From Clitopilus passeckerianus (taxonomy: Eukaryota; Basidiomycota; Agaricomycetes; Agaricales; Entolomataceae): a stretch of 64,000 bases of DNA. A program made the position numbers and the translations under genes. The notes beneath the pieces are model-generated. The model was not told the DNA's origin, made no database searches, and saw only the letters and a program-made list of their open reading frames with translations. Positions within the stretch are counted from its first letter, which is position 1. Every line of letters starts with the position of its first letter. The stretch is taken from the NCBI GenBank assembly GCA_944990035.1, contig CALYLX010000095.1, positions 62,001 to 126,000 of the forward strand, written 5' to 3'. Of this stretch, positions 1 through 10,660 are shown piece by piece.

Positions 1-1455
1 GAGATGCCTTCAATTCAAGGTTCTGGCGCTACTGGTGAGCTTCACCTCATACTACAAGCTATGGAAGATTTATGATATTCTTGGAAGGGCGGAATGGTGG
101 TCATTTTACAGCCAATCTCTTCCATGATTTCGTCCTCAGGGCAAGCCTCTATGGCACGGAGGAAGCCATCAAAACCTTCGACCTTGAGTCATACACGGCT
201 CGAGCCCTCCTCTCCATCATCTCTCGCAACGAGCTTGAAGACAAAGTCGACCTGGTTAGCTCACAGCATAATACCGTGTTCCTCACGAAAGAAGAGGAAG
301 AGATTGTCAAAGCCGACTGGGTAGCTGCAATCGCAGCTGATGTGAATCTTGATAAGGTCAATTGGCGCAATGCGGAGGAGATGAAACAGGTTTGCTCCGT
401 GGGATCTAAAGTCGATACCGCTGGTTACTCAAACGTGTTCGCAGACATTCGGGACGCCACTTCCCGCTGTTACCTTCCCGGGCAACAATCTATTCCCCCT
501 GAAGCTCGTCACGGAGCTCTTCAAATTAGCTAAGGATGCCACCTCAAGCTTCAAACTAGGACTTCATACCCACACTCCCGTCACCACCATCGAGAAGCTG
601 GATGCCGAGCAGGCGAAGAGAAAGTGGGCATTGCGGACACCTCGAGGAGAGGTTCATTGCAACTACGTCATCCACGCGACAAATGCATACACAAACCACC
701 TCATTCCAATCTCTGCCACTTCGCTAATAGACCAGCAACTAAGCTCCGGAATCATCATCGCACCGACCAGGGGCCAAGTCATAGCACTACGTGCAGGAGC
801 AAACGAGTCACGAATCACAAAGTCGTCCTGGGGTGCCAACGAAGGTTTCGAATATTGGTTCCCGAGACCTGTACGTCAAACCAATACTGAGGAAGAAGAA
901 AACCCCCTAGTCATTATCGGAGGTGGTAGGGAAGCAGCGCCTGGGTTCGAGGTTGGGGTTATCGATGATGGGTCGGTGAGCAAAGAGGTCGGGAAGGCAT
1001 TGAAAGACTTCCTGCCGGGTATATTCACCGGAACAAAGGAAGATGAAGTGTTATATTCCAAGGGGAGAGAACCAGAACAAGAATGGGTAAGAAGCGCCAG
1101 CTGTTTGTCCGGAGATAGCTTGTTGACGACCTCTTAGACTGGTATAATGGGTTTCACGAAGTCCGGTGATCCCTTCGTAGGTGGTACGATCCTTCCTTTA
1201 CTTCAGGGCTTACATACTGGGACAGGTTGGACCCGTGCCAGGCTATGATGGTCAATTTGTGTCTGCCGGATATAGTGGGCATGGTATGACTCGTGCTTAT
1301 GCCTGGTAAGAACCCTCAGTTTGTCAAGATGTTATGAAACCAATTATCAACTTAATAGCGCTGAGGTTGTGGCGAACATGGTCCATTCCGCAGTTACAGG
1401 AGGGGCTTGGAGGCTCCCCGATTGGATGCCGAAACACTACCTTACCACACCATAG
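1..1455 (+). CDS. FAD-dependent oxidoreductase (DAO family), 5' end outside window
   Basis: Flavoprotein of the D-amino-acid-oxidase-like (DAO) fold, predicted to oxidise a small amine or amino acid with FAD; the substrate cannot be told. The gene enters from the left edge, so the Rossmann GxGxxG start is missing. Exons join in frame as GSGATGRNGGHFTA (a typical DAO signature), then PGNNLFPLKLVTELF, then HATNAYTNHLIP, and finally a C-terminal FAD-contact segment PGYDGQFVSAGYSGHGM. Introns traced: about 35-88, 390-444, 1087-1137, 1177-1225 and 1306-1358, all GT-AG and in phase. The stop is at 1453-1455 after PKHYLTTP. Family assignment is firm; exact enzyme unknown. Confidence 0.85.
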
Positions 1456-1742
1456 AGCGACACATTGTTAATTTCGGAAATGCTTATCGATGTTTTCGCG
1501 TGGACAGCTTTGAAAAGCCACCACTCGGGTTCTCTTACATTCTGAGCGCTTGGAGGGGTGACAAACGCGTGGCGTTTCAGCCCGACTCCAACATGATTGA
1601 TATTCAAAAAAAGGCGCTTTTTCATTTCGTCAGACATGCGTACAGCATGCGGGGGTCATTGGCCACTTCCTTTTGAACCCCATAATTTTGAGGAGCTCTT
1701 GATAGCCTCTACCCCCTGCCTTATTATCAATTATTCGCGAAT

Positions 1743-2261
1743 ATGCTCACGAAGATTTACGTAGGGTAAGGGTCGTATGTTCCCGTATCGCCTTCAATTA
1801 TCTAAGGAACTGTTCGTTCTGAAATAGAAACCTTGGCTGGAATGTATCGGAAAAAATGCTCTGTCAGGTAGCGCTCGACCATCTCTGATCTGCGACCCTG
1901 GCTTGAAGCTTGACCCAATGGTTTCCACAGCTCTTTTCAGCGTTTGGCCAAGTGTCAGAGGTGAATGTCCCTTTTTTTTTCTACTCTTGGGAAAGGGAAT
2001 CTGATGGGAGCGCTGCCCTAGACAAGGGTAATGCGAGATGCTGTATCCCGCCGTACCAGAGGATTCGGATTCGTCACATTCAAAAATGTTGCCGAAGCTC
2101 GTGCAGCTATCTGTGGCCTCCAGAAACGAGAGCTTGACGGACGCATCCTCACCCTCGATCTGGCTGGCAGCCCAGGTGAAAATACAGTGTCGGTACCCCT
2201 GAAAACTCTACCAGCCCCAAAACCTGCGAAACACAAGAGGTTCACGATGAAGCGCAATTAG
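1743..2261 (+). CDS. Small single-RRM RNA-binding protein
   Basis: A protein of about 118 residues made almost wholly of one RNA-recognition motif. RNP2 reads KIYVGNLGWNV near the N terminus and RNP1 reads RGFGFVTF in the last exon, followed by a short basic Pro/Lys tail ending FTMKRN. Three introns (1766-1827, 1868-1930, 1961-2021) join the pieces in phase. Probably an RNA-processing or cold-inducible glycine-poor RRM protein; the target is unknown. The start is the only ATG in frame just before RNP2. The third intron could end a few bases differently. Confidence 0.8.
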
Positions 2262-2334
2262 AGTCATAGGTAGCAGATGAAAGAATCCATTGTTCTCTAC
2301 TAGGAGGCTATGTACAACACATATTTAACTCTAT

Positions 2335-3466
2335 TTATACGGGACAGAGTTCTTTGGCAAACTCGGCGAATCGATAGCGGGGGACGCTAAGATGGCCCAT
2401 GAAGATGCCCTCGAAGTGGTCCCGAAGGTGCTTTTTCACGATTGGGTTGGAGTCAACCAGCCGTAGGATCCGGGCCACGGTGGAAGCTGCGTCATCCGAC
2501 ATCGTACGGAGCACTTCCAACTTCGAGGCACCTTTCGCGCGAGAAAGATGGGAGATTCGGTTGAACTCTTCTGCAACAAGCTCTTCCTTGTAGAAGGATA
2601 AAATGTCACTGTAGAACAACACATTAGTCTTAGTGCTCTCTGCGATGGGGGTGAGAGATACATACGTAAAATGGTTGTTCAACTTTAGAATATCTGGGAA
2701 CGCCTGGATGTACTCTGAACATGGGATGGATGGAGGAATTCCGAAAACAAATATGCAAAGCCCCGCAGAGGTGAGGCATCGAATGAAGGTGGGGAAGCTT
2801 TCTGCATCTGAAGAGAACTGTGTTTGGAAGCTGTTAGCGAGCCAGAATCAACGGTGATAAGAGGATGGTACTGACCTTGGTGTCCTTGGTGTCATATTCT
2901 AGGAGTATTCCTGATATATAGGTGACGCAGCCTGTGATAATCAATTCGTAGGCAAGGCCAGAATATCGGTCGGCCAACTCATGAGTGAGCGTGGCGTACT
3001 CCTCCAGAATCGGACTGAGTTGTTTTTGACCGGTGTAGAAGAGCTTGCTGAATTGCTTCAGGTTCCCCATCTCTTGTTGAAGGACATCCTCATCGTCAAG
3101 ATAGAACCACATGAAGGTGACGAGGGCTACGAGGACCGCGAGATCACGATCGCTGCGAAGGTTGGGAAAATAGATGTAAGACATGTCAGCGCTAAGGCGC
3201 ATGAGCTTGTCGAAAAGGGCTTCGTTCTCGGTGTTGAGTCCTCTACGAAGACCCTCTTCAAAGCAGGCGGCACGGAAGTCGTTGTCGTATTCCGCCTTTT
3301 TAGCAGGATACTGGATTCCCCCGGCGTCCAAAACTTTGACTATCGCGGCCCTGATCTCGGCCTGCACGCTGGGGATATTGACCCAGATAACGTCAACGAA
3401 GGGACAGATAGCACGCAGCCGTTTGCTTACATCTGCATTGAAGGTCAAGGAACAGGTAGAGGTCAT
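2335..3466 (-). CDS. TRI5-like (trichodiene synthase family) sesquiterpene cyclase
   Basis: Class I terpene cyclase predicted to ionise farnesyl diphosphate and cyclise it to a sesquiterpene in the cytosol. About 340 residues in three exons, split by introns at 2818-2875 and 2609-2665, each with a good branch site. The aspartate-rich metal site reads WFYLDDEDVLQQE in exon 1. The second metal site has the TRI5-type form DILSFYKEE in exon 3. A C-terminal VPRYRF carries the Arg-Tyr pair. Oddity: with the 57-nt intron removed the NSE motif starts T-D rather than N-D; if that intron is retained it starts S-D. No clustered P450 or transferase is seen nearby, so product and cluster are unknown. Confidence 0.85.
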
Positions 3467-4406
3467 ATCGGTCGCTGTTTGAGAAGTACTGTTAGATACT
3501 GGACTTCGGGTGAGATGACCAGGCCTTTATATTACTAGCTAGGCGCCCATGTTCACGAAAACATTGGGTGTATGCAATAGCCTTCACAGCTTCTACTCTA
3601 GGTCCTTCATCGGAGCGACCATGACCGATATTTTTTTTCGAACAGACTGGGTGACAGCGTCAATGACCTGCACCTTGCGTTGAAACCAGAACAATGAATG
3701 TGGCACATTGCATTCTTGGGGCCCCTGTCACCGATGAGGAAGGATATGAGAGTAAAAGTTGCAATTTTTCCTCAAGGCGCTTCGGTACCAGGCACTTATG
3801 ACCCCGCTTATCCGAGAGCGCATCGTATCGACGGAGGGTAGAGATCGCGCCCCCGGAGTCAATAGACAGAGAAGCAGTAACTGATAGTTAGAATTGGCCT
3901 CAAGACGGTTACAGGGATTAGCCGATACTTCGGTTGTTCATTGACACCTTCTGCAGGCAGCCTAAACGTGTTATCCAGTCGAAGGTCAATGTCCAGCCCA
4001 GGAGCAACACCATGATCCATGGCATTGGCATCGACATGAACATGGTTGACGGTTAGAATAATTACCATGAGCTGTGCCGATTGCTTATAATAGTCATTGA
4101 TTTAGGGCCGGGTTTAATGTGTGTGTAATGTCAGGCCCAGTCAAAATGGGATCTGGGTTCTTCCGAACGTGTACGGGAAAATCAGAGGATATTGGGAGAA
4201 ACCGAGAGATTCTGAGAATTTCCGCCTGAAGTATCTTATGTAACCAGGCTCGATTCAGCAGGTCTGACGTCAACAAATTACTTCAACTGACCTGTCAATG
4301 TCATACCGGAGGAGCCTCGAGCTGGCTTCGGTCAATATCTCCCTTCAAGCTATTCCGACTTCTGTGTGTTTCTACCCACCCTTTTCTCTTCACCGTCGCG
4401 CGCAGA
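3467..4406. other. Intergenic, no gene seen
   Basis: About 0.9 kb upstream of the terpene synthase and of the small gene at 4407. Open frames are short, lack splice-linked continuation and carry no recognisable motif. It probably contains the divergent promoters of the two flanking genes. Confidence 0.5.
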
Positions 4407-4826
4407 ATGTCTGTGCGTGGGAAGAAACTAATGAACCTTTCATTTATACTCTATCGACTATTTTACTGCCGTCGTACTCCTCTCCCTCTCCCATTACCAT
4501 CCCACCCACCACCAGCCTCGTTACCTCGCCATCGACAGCCAGCCGGCCCGGGACCGATAGAAGCTTCCAGTGGATTTTGGCCGCCTTTGCCTAGGCTTGT
4601 ATTGGTGAAGAGGTAAGTAGCGAAATTTCAGATCACATCTCTTCGCTGACTATATGCGCGCTTTTTCGACACAGGGAGATCCTATCTGGGGACTAACTAG
4701 TGCCGGTAAGTCAGTTATTGTTTTTCTTGGATATTATAGACTGAATTTTTCGATTTGCATGTAGGTTACTTCACTCCCAAGGATTCAGTGGACAAGTACA
4801 GGGTACCTGCCGAGGCGAGCACGTAG
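4407..4826 (+). CDS. Small orphan protein, about 96 residues
   Basis: Three exons (4407-4604, 4675-4705, 4765-4826) join in frame at GT-AG borders and give a coherent protein. The N terminus is basic (MSVRGKK), followed by a hydrophobic stretch LSFILYRLFY, a Pro-rich centre, a GFWPPLP segment and a C-terminal block GLTSAGYFTPKDSVDKYRV. The conserved look of the last block argues that it is real. The first donor (GTGAAG at 4605) was chosen over GTAAGT at 4613 because only it keeps the frame. I do not recognise the family; a small membrane-associated or mitochondrial protein is possible, but that is inference only. Confidence 0.5.
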
Positions 4827-5488
4827 AGGTCCGGCATGAGTAGATATTATAATACAACATTTCCTGTATAGCTAGATAGATACCAAATATAGTATCCCAT
4901 TTTATTGGAATAATTCGATTCGATAATATGCTCAGGACTCAGATTGGCTCAGATACCCTCAGAGGAACCCATAAGAATACATGACATACGCAAACCACGT
5001 CAGAAAACCTCATAATTATCTCAGATGGCACTCGGAAATCTTCAGTACACTACCGAAAATATCTGTATAACGACAAAATCTGGGCTGGACCGGAAATCCC
5101 GCTGATCTCCGCCATTTTCCGCACTGCTCGGATTGTCCCCGATCCCGTTTTGACTGGGTGTCAGGTTTGAACATTGTGGCAATGAATTACGTTTAGGTAT
5201 CTCTTCGCGAATCCCGATCTCCCAGCAGAACAAATCACGGTCCAAATGGAGGATTATGTGCCCCCATCTTCATTTGACCCACTATTTAAAGTGTGAAACG
5301 CACATTGCGCATGCTCGCCCTTCATTGGCTGATACTTCGGGCTGGTATCATCTTTCGAACAATTTGTAGGGATGAAGCGCCTACCTCCCTATGTTTTGAC
5401 TCCGCAGCTTGTCCCGTGACGATTATCTGTCGAGGTTCGTTCACCACAGCCGCGCTTGTTCACTGGGTTCACTCCATAGCTTACTGGT
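4827..5488. other. Intergenic; right part is the duplicated 5' flank of the secreted-protein gene
   Basis: No gene seen. From about 5170 onward the sequence resembles 7935-8289 (shared blocks such as GGTCCAAATGGAGGATT and CTTCATTGGC.GATACTTCGGGCT), so it belongs to the tandem duplication and carries the promoter of the first copy. Confidence 0.5.
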
Positions 5489-7624
5489 ATGGGACGGCAA
5501 AATGTTATCCTGGCGCTCTTGTTTTGTACCGCGGTCCTCGGGCTGGAGCAAGTGCCTCTTTTTAGACACCCCGGGGATGGTCCTTCGGCTGAGTGGGATT
5601 TGCTGAAGGCCCAGAGGCCTTCCAAGAACACCAGCTACAATCTGGTGTTCGATTCTGTTGCTTCCCTGCTCCAGCGTTGGCCGAACACGCGGTATAGAAA
5701 TGGTGAGTAGTCAGTCCCCTCGAGATTCCAGCATGATCAGTGTAGCAAGCACCAATTTCATCCATGACTCAGATTCCCGTGCACTGTATTGATTCGTGAC
5801 TTCCACAGGGCACAACCTTGTACCTGGTATTATTCCAACTGGTACCATCCTCCATCACGGTGCCAAATCCCCCGAGATGCCAGACCATCCAGACTGGGCA
5901 GCCACAGACCCAGAACATTCCTACATCTTTGCGAGTAAACCTCGGTGCATGAAAACCGGCCCAGACGAAGCGCAACCCGATTCCAAGAGCAATTATACAG
6001 AAATTGGAGGTGACGGCCCGCTCGCACATTTGTTAATGAACTCAACTTGCTGGCACATTTCTATGGCTACTGTTCGCCCCTTGAAGGTGCTTTACTTTGA
6101 TGGCAGCAGTGGTGCTAAATTGCCACTGAGTAAGGAGCCACGCAGGGCCGCCCCTTCAACTTCAAGCTCTGACGATGACGACCCTGTGTCTAGTCTCGGT
6201 GGTGGCACATTGGACACACAAGACGTCCTCGTTTGGGGGGAAGTGCGTGAAGACAGAGCCTGGTCTGAACATGAGCGGATCCAAGATCTTTGCGCTCAAT
6301 GGGGACCAAACGGTACAGAAGTCGCTGACGGGGAGGGGTTTGATGGCTTCGTTAGAATGGAAATGGATTTGTGAGTTTCCGCCTTTCCTTCCTACATTCT
6401 CATGAGTTGTACTCATACAGTTTACAGTGAAGTCATGATCTGTGATTTCTCAGCGAGCTTCGAGCTAGTCACGGTTCTACAACCTGCTTTCCCGGTCCGT
6501 GGAAGAGCAGGGGAAGAAGAGCCGCTTGACAGTTTCGCCTCCACCGCAGTCATTCAGGCTGGATCTTGGCACAACAATGCACCAGGCGAAACCCGCATTA
6601 TACTCGAGTTACCACGCCTTGTCAGCTTCCTCGACGCCGACCTGTTCCCGAGCCTCGTCTTGCCTCGTTCTTCGCAGGAGCGATGGGAGCACCGGTTGAT
6701 GGGGATCTCTCAGGAGGACGTAGAAAAAGTCAAACATGTCTTGAGGGAGAACATTCACTCCCAACCCAGTCGTAGTGGGATTGACTGGAAACCTCTGTTC
6801 CAGGTCATTACCGACCGCTACTCAGAGCGTTTGGAGCTCACACAATCTCTTCTCGCTGCAGCCGACAATTCGACGTCGCCCAACGAGATAATCAAAACCG
6901 CGAAGAAAATTCAGTCCATTCTACGAATAATGCTCCATCCCTATATCCCAGTTTCCTTCGAAGCTGCAGAATCCTCAAGCTCAACCACTGGCATGCATGC
7001 TCTACCGGGGGCGTCGTCGGTTTTCCGATTGTGTTCAACGGCGAACGTGAAACACCTATTCAAACAGACGGATTCATACACGGCTTCTGAGCGTCTGATG
7101 CTCCAAGCCATCTTCCGTACGAACAAGGAGATCTGTCGGGTGGTGGTCGTGGCGTGGGTGAGAGGCGTGTCGCTGGGTTTGGATGCTGTTTCTGGTCCGA
7201 AGGTCACAGCACCCTTGAGCCATATAAGAAACCAAGTTGAGGAATGGCGAGAAGAAATTGGAGGTCTTATGGAATGGCTTGGATGGAGTATTTGGCATAA
7301 ATGCAGGCCGACCTGTGGGCTAGAGGTGGGCATCGTCTTCGAGTTGAACCCGATTTCACCAGAGGCTGACCCTTCTTCCCCATGAAGGAGATATGTTATC
7401 TACCGACCTGGCCGCTGTTGGGGCCAGAACGTTGGCGTCCAACGGCCAGTCCACGATCCAAAGCAGCCGAAAACACCAGAGGAAGTCTATACCTGGAGAT
7501 GAATGCCTTCTACCAGGGGCTGAGCGAAGAGCCACAAACATCAGGGGATGAAGGCTTTGACTGGCTGGACCCGCAGCCTCGGTGTATCAGGCGGGTGACT
7601 CCATACGACCTTGGGAGCTACTAG
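5489..7624 (+). CDS. Predicted secreted conserved fungal protein, tandem copy A
   Basis: About 636 residues in four exons (5489-5702, 5809-6370, 6428-7325, 7388-7624). The N terminus has a hydrophobic core (NVILALLFCTAVLG) that looks like a signal peptide or anchor. Landmarks: LFRHPGDG, RNGHNLVPGIIPTGT, STCWHISM, KVLYFDGSSGAK, GFDGFVRMEMDFEVMICDF, a DWLDPQPRC C terminus and several N-x-S/T sites. I recognise the pattern (RNGH..VPG..P.GT, LYFDGSSAAK, DGFVRME.DFE) as a conserved uncharacterised family found across fungi; no enzymatic activity is known to me. An acidic Ser/Asp linker (SSSDDDDP) lies in exon 2. A close paralogue follows about 2.8 kb downstream. Intron 1 is unusually long here (106 nt). 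Confidence 0.8.
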
Positions 7625-7753
7625 GTACAGAGCGATTGGCATAGAGGGTCCAAGATGGCTACCACACGGACACGCCGGTTTATACCACGAATGCGATATA
7701 GATTGCGATGCATTGAATAATGTAGAGATAGTGTAAGAAGTTGGAGACCACGT

Positions 7754-7830
7754 TCATCCCATCTTTTCGAGGATATTTATGATCATACTGGCTGACGAAA
7801 TTGTCAATAAACTCGCTGATATCAAGTACC
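7754..7830 (-). pseudogene. UTP14 3'-end relic left between the tandem copies
   Basis: On the minus strand this reads SMIINILEKMG and then a stop, matching the true UTP14 C terminus PGMIINPLEKLG at 10572-10610, and it keeps the AG acceptor just before. Neighbouring intron sequence also matches in part. The rest of UTP14 is absent, so this is a fragment copied along with the secreted-protein gene. It is not expected to be expressed. Confidence 0.65.
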
Positions 7831-7934
7831 TGCTCGACGCAGGGCATTCAACACAGTTGACGGTTACGAGAATAATGGGAGCCCGTCCCGCTGGCTTAGT
7901 CATAAATTTAGGGCCGGCTTCAAAGTCAAGTAGA

Positions 7935-10660
7935 AACATTGTGGCACTGAATTACATTTTGGTCTCGCAGAATCCGGAGAACCTTTCAAACGCATGCTCG
8001 CTTCAATATATCTCTTCACGAATCCCAATCTCTCAGAACAATTCAACGGTCCAAATGGAGGATTGTGCATCAGCACGTTCATCTGATCCACGGCTGAGAA
8101 ACGCACATTGCGCAATGCTCGACCTTCATTGGCCGATACTTCGGGCTGCTATCAGCTTAAGAACGCTTGCAGGGATGAAGCGCCAACTTCCTTATGTTTT
8201 GACTCCGCAGCTTGTCTTGTGACCGCCACCTACAAGGTTCATTTGTCACACCCTCTGCTTGTTCACTGAGTTCTCAGTAGCTTACTGGCATGGGATGGCA
8301 AAATGTGATCCTGGCGCCCTTATTTGGTGCTGTGGTCGCCGGACTCGAGCAAATGCCTCTTTTTAGGCACCCCGGAGATGGCGCTTCGGTAGAGTGGGAT
8401 TTGCTGAAGGCCCAGAGGCCTTCCAAGAACACCAGCTACAATCTGGTGTTCGATTCTGTTGCTTCCCTGCTCCAGCGTTGGCCGAACACGCGGTACAGAA
8501 ATGGTAAGTAGTCAGTTCCCTTCGAGATTTCGTGTAGCAAACACCGATTTCGCTCATGACTCATATCTGTGTACACAGTACTGATTTACGACTTCCACAG
8601 GGCATACCCTTGTACCTGGTATCATTCCGACCGGTACCATCCTCCATCACGGTGGTAGATCTCCCGAGCTGCCAGACCGTCCTGAGTGGGTAGCTACAGA
8701 CCCAGAACACTCTTATATCTTTGCCAGTAATGCCTGGTGCATCAAAAGTGGGCCAGGCGAAACAGACGAAGTGCAACCGGGTTCCAACTCCAATCATACA
8801 GCAAATGGAAACGACGGCCCTCTCAATCCGTCTGTGAACTCGACATGCTGGCACCTTTCCATGGCTGCTATTCGCCCCTTGAGGGTGCTTTACTTCGATG
8901 GAAGCAGTGCTGCTAAATTGACCCCGCGGAAGCGGCCACACAGGGCCCCGTCAACTTCGAGTCCTGATGATGATGATCCTGTGCCAAGTGTCGGTGGTGG
9001 CACAATGGACACACAGGACATTCTCATTTGGGGAGAAATTCGTGAAGACAAGATCTTTGCAGAAACCCAACGAATTCAAGATCTTTGTGCTCAATGGGGA
9101 CCGAGCGGTACAGAAGTCGCTGATGGAGAGGGGTTTGATGGCTTCGTTAGAATGGAAATGGATTTGTGAGTTTCCGTCTTTCCTTCCTACATTCTCATGA
9201 GTTGTACTCATATAGTTTACAGTGAAGTCATGATCTGTGATTTCTCAGCGAGCTTCGAGCCAGTTACCGTCCTACAACCTGACTTTCCCGTGCGTGATGG
9301 TACGGGCGGGGAAGGGCCTTTCCAAAACTTCATCGCCACCACAGTCATTGAGGCAGGATCTTGGCACAACAGCGCGCCTGGAGAAACTCGTGTCGTACTT
9401 GATTTACCACGCCTCATCAGCTTCTTCGACACCGACTTATTCCCTAGCCTTGCCTTTCCCCGTTCTTCGCAGGAGCGATGGGAGCACAGGTTAATGGGCA
9501 TCGCTCAGGAGGACATAGCAAAGGTCAAACGTGCCCTCAGAAAGAGCATCCAAGCCCAGCCTAGTCACAGTGGGATTGACTGGAAAGCTCTCTTCCAGAT
9601 CATTACAGACAGATACACAGAGCGTTTGGAGGTCACTCAATCCCTCCTCACTACCGCCGTCAACTCGACATCGAACGACGAACTGATCGAAACCGCGAAG
9701 AAAATTCAGTCCGTTTTGCGAATCATGCTCCACCCCTATATCCCAATTTCCTTCACAACCGCAACTGCAGTATCCTCAAAGACGCATACTCTTACAGCGG
9801 CGTCGTCTGTTTTCCGAATATGTTCAACGACGAACGTGAAACACCTACTGAAACGAATGGATTCATATACGGCTTCCGAGCGCTTGATGCTTCGGGCAAT
9901 CTCTCATACGAACAAGGAGATCTGCCGGGTGGTCATAAAGGCGTGGGTGAGGGGCGTGTCGCTGGGTTTGGATGCCGTTTCTGGCCCAGAAGCCACTGCA
10001 CCAGTAACCGATATCAAAACGTTAGTCGAGGAATGGGGAGAAGAGGTGGAAAGTTTGATGGAATGGCTTGGCTGGAGTGCCTGGCATAAATGCAGGCCAT
10101 CCTGTGGGCTCGAGGTAGGTGTCATTTTTAACGCCAATTTCCACCAGAGGCTGAGCCTGTCTTTCTGCAGGAAATGTGTTACCTACCAACCTGGCCGCTG
10201 TTGGGACCGGGACCTGTGCGTCCTCGCTTCCAAGCAGTCGATGCTGACACCACCAGAGGCAGCCTCTACCTGGAGATGAATGCCTTCCGTCGATGGCTGA
10301 GCCAAGAGCCACGGGAATATGACGATGAGGGTTTCGACTGGCTGGACCCACAGCCTAGGTGTGTTAGGAGGGTGGCGCCGTACGAGCTTGGGAAGTAGAC
10401 TGAGATACAGAGCGACTTGACGAAGAGTATTGCCCGTAGGAAATTTCAATACCACGTGGATACATCAATTTATACCATGAATGCTATATAGATTGCGATA
10501 ATAACAAGTAGATGCTTGACATAAAAATGCATTGGATAGTGTAGAGATGGGTAGGTAGGCGGAGGCCATGTTCAGCCTAACTTTTCGAGAGGGTTTATAA
10601 TCATACCAGGCTAATAGAATAGTGAACAAACCAGTCAGATGGTTAGCCAAAGTAGCACAT
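7935..10660. repeat. Tandem duplication unit, copy B
   Basis: Second unit, aligned to copy A through the 5' flank, all four exons, all three introns and the 3' flank. It ends inside the last intron or exon of the intact UTP14 gene, which is therefore the probable original right neighbour. Confidence 0.7.
8290..10398 (+). CDS. Predicted secreted conserved fungal protein, tandem copy B
   Basis: About 632 residues in four exons (8290-8503, 8601-9165, 9223-10114, 10171-10398) with the same intron positions as copy A. Same landmarks: N-terminal hydrophobic segment (NVILAPLFGAVVAGL), LFRHPGDG, RNGHTLVPGIIPTGT, RVLYFDGSSAAK, GFDGFVRMEMDFEVMICDF, C-terminal DWLDPQPRC. The two copies differ at many codons, yet about 110 nt at the end of exon 1 differ at a single base and intron 2 is nearly identical, which suggests local gene conversion. 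Uncharacterised family; function unknown. Confidence 0.8.

Larger units (their letters stand above)
5170..7830. repeat. Tandem duplication unit, copy A
   Basis: Unit of about 2.7-2.8 kb that includes about 320 bp of 5' flank, the whole four-exon gene, its 3' flank and, at the far end, a relic matching the last exon and intron of UTP14. The partner unit is copy B to the right. Boundaries are approximate because the flanks have diverged. Confidence 0.7.

Noticed and set aside
2981..3538. 185-codon plus-strand open frame
   Set aside because: Antisense shadow of the terpene synthase first exon; no motif of its own.
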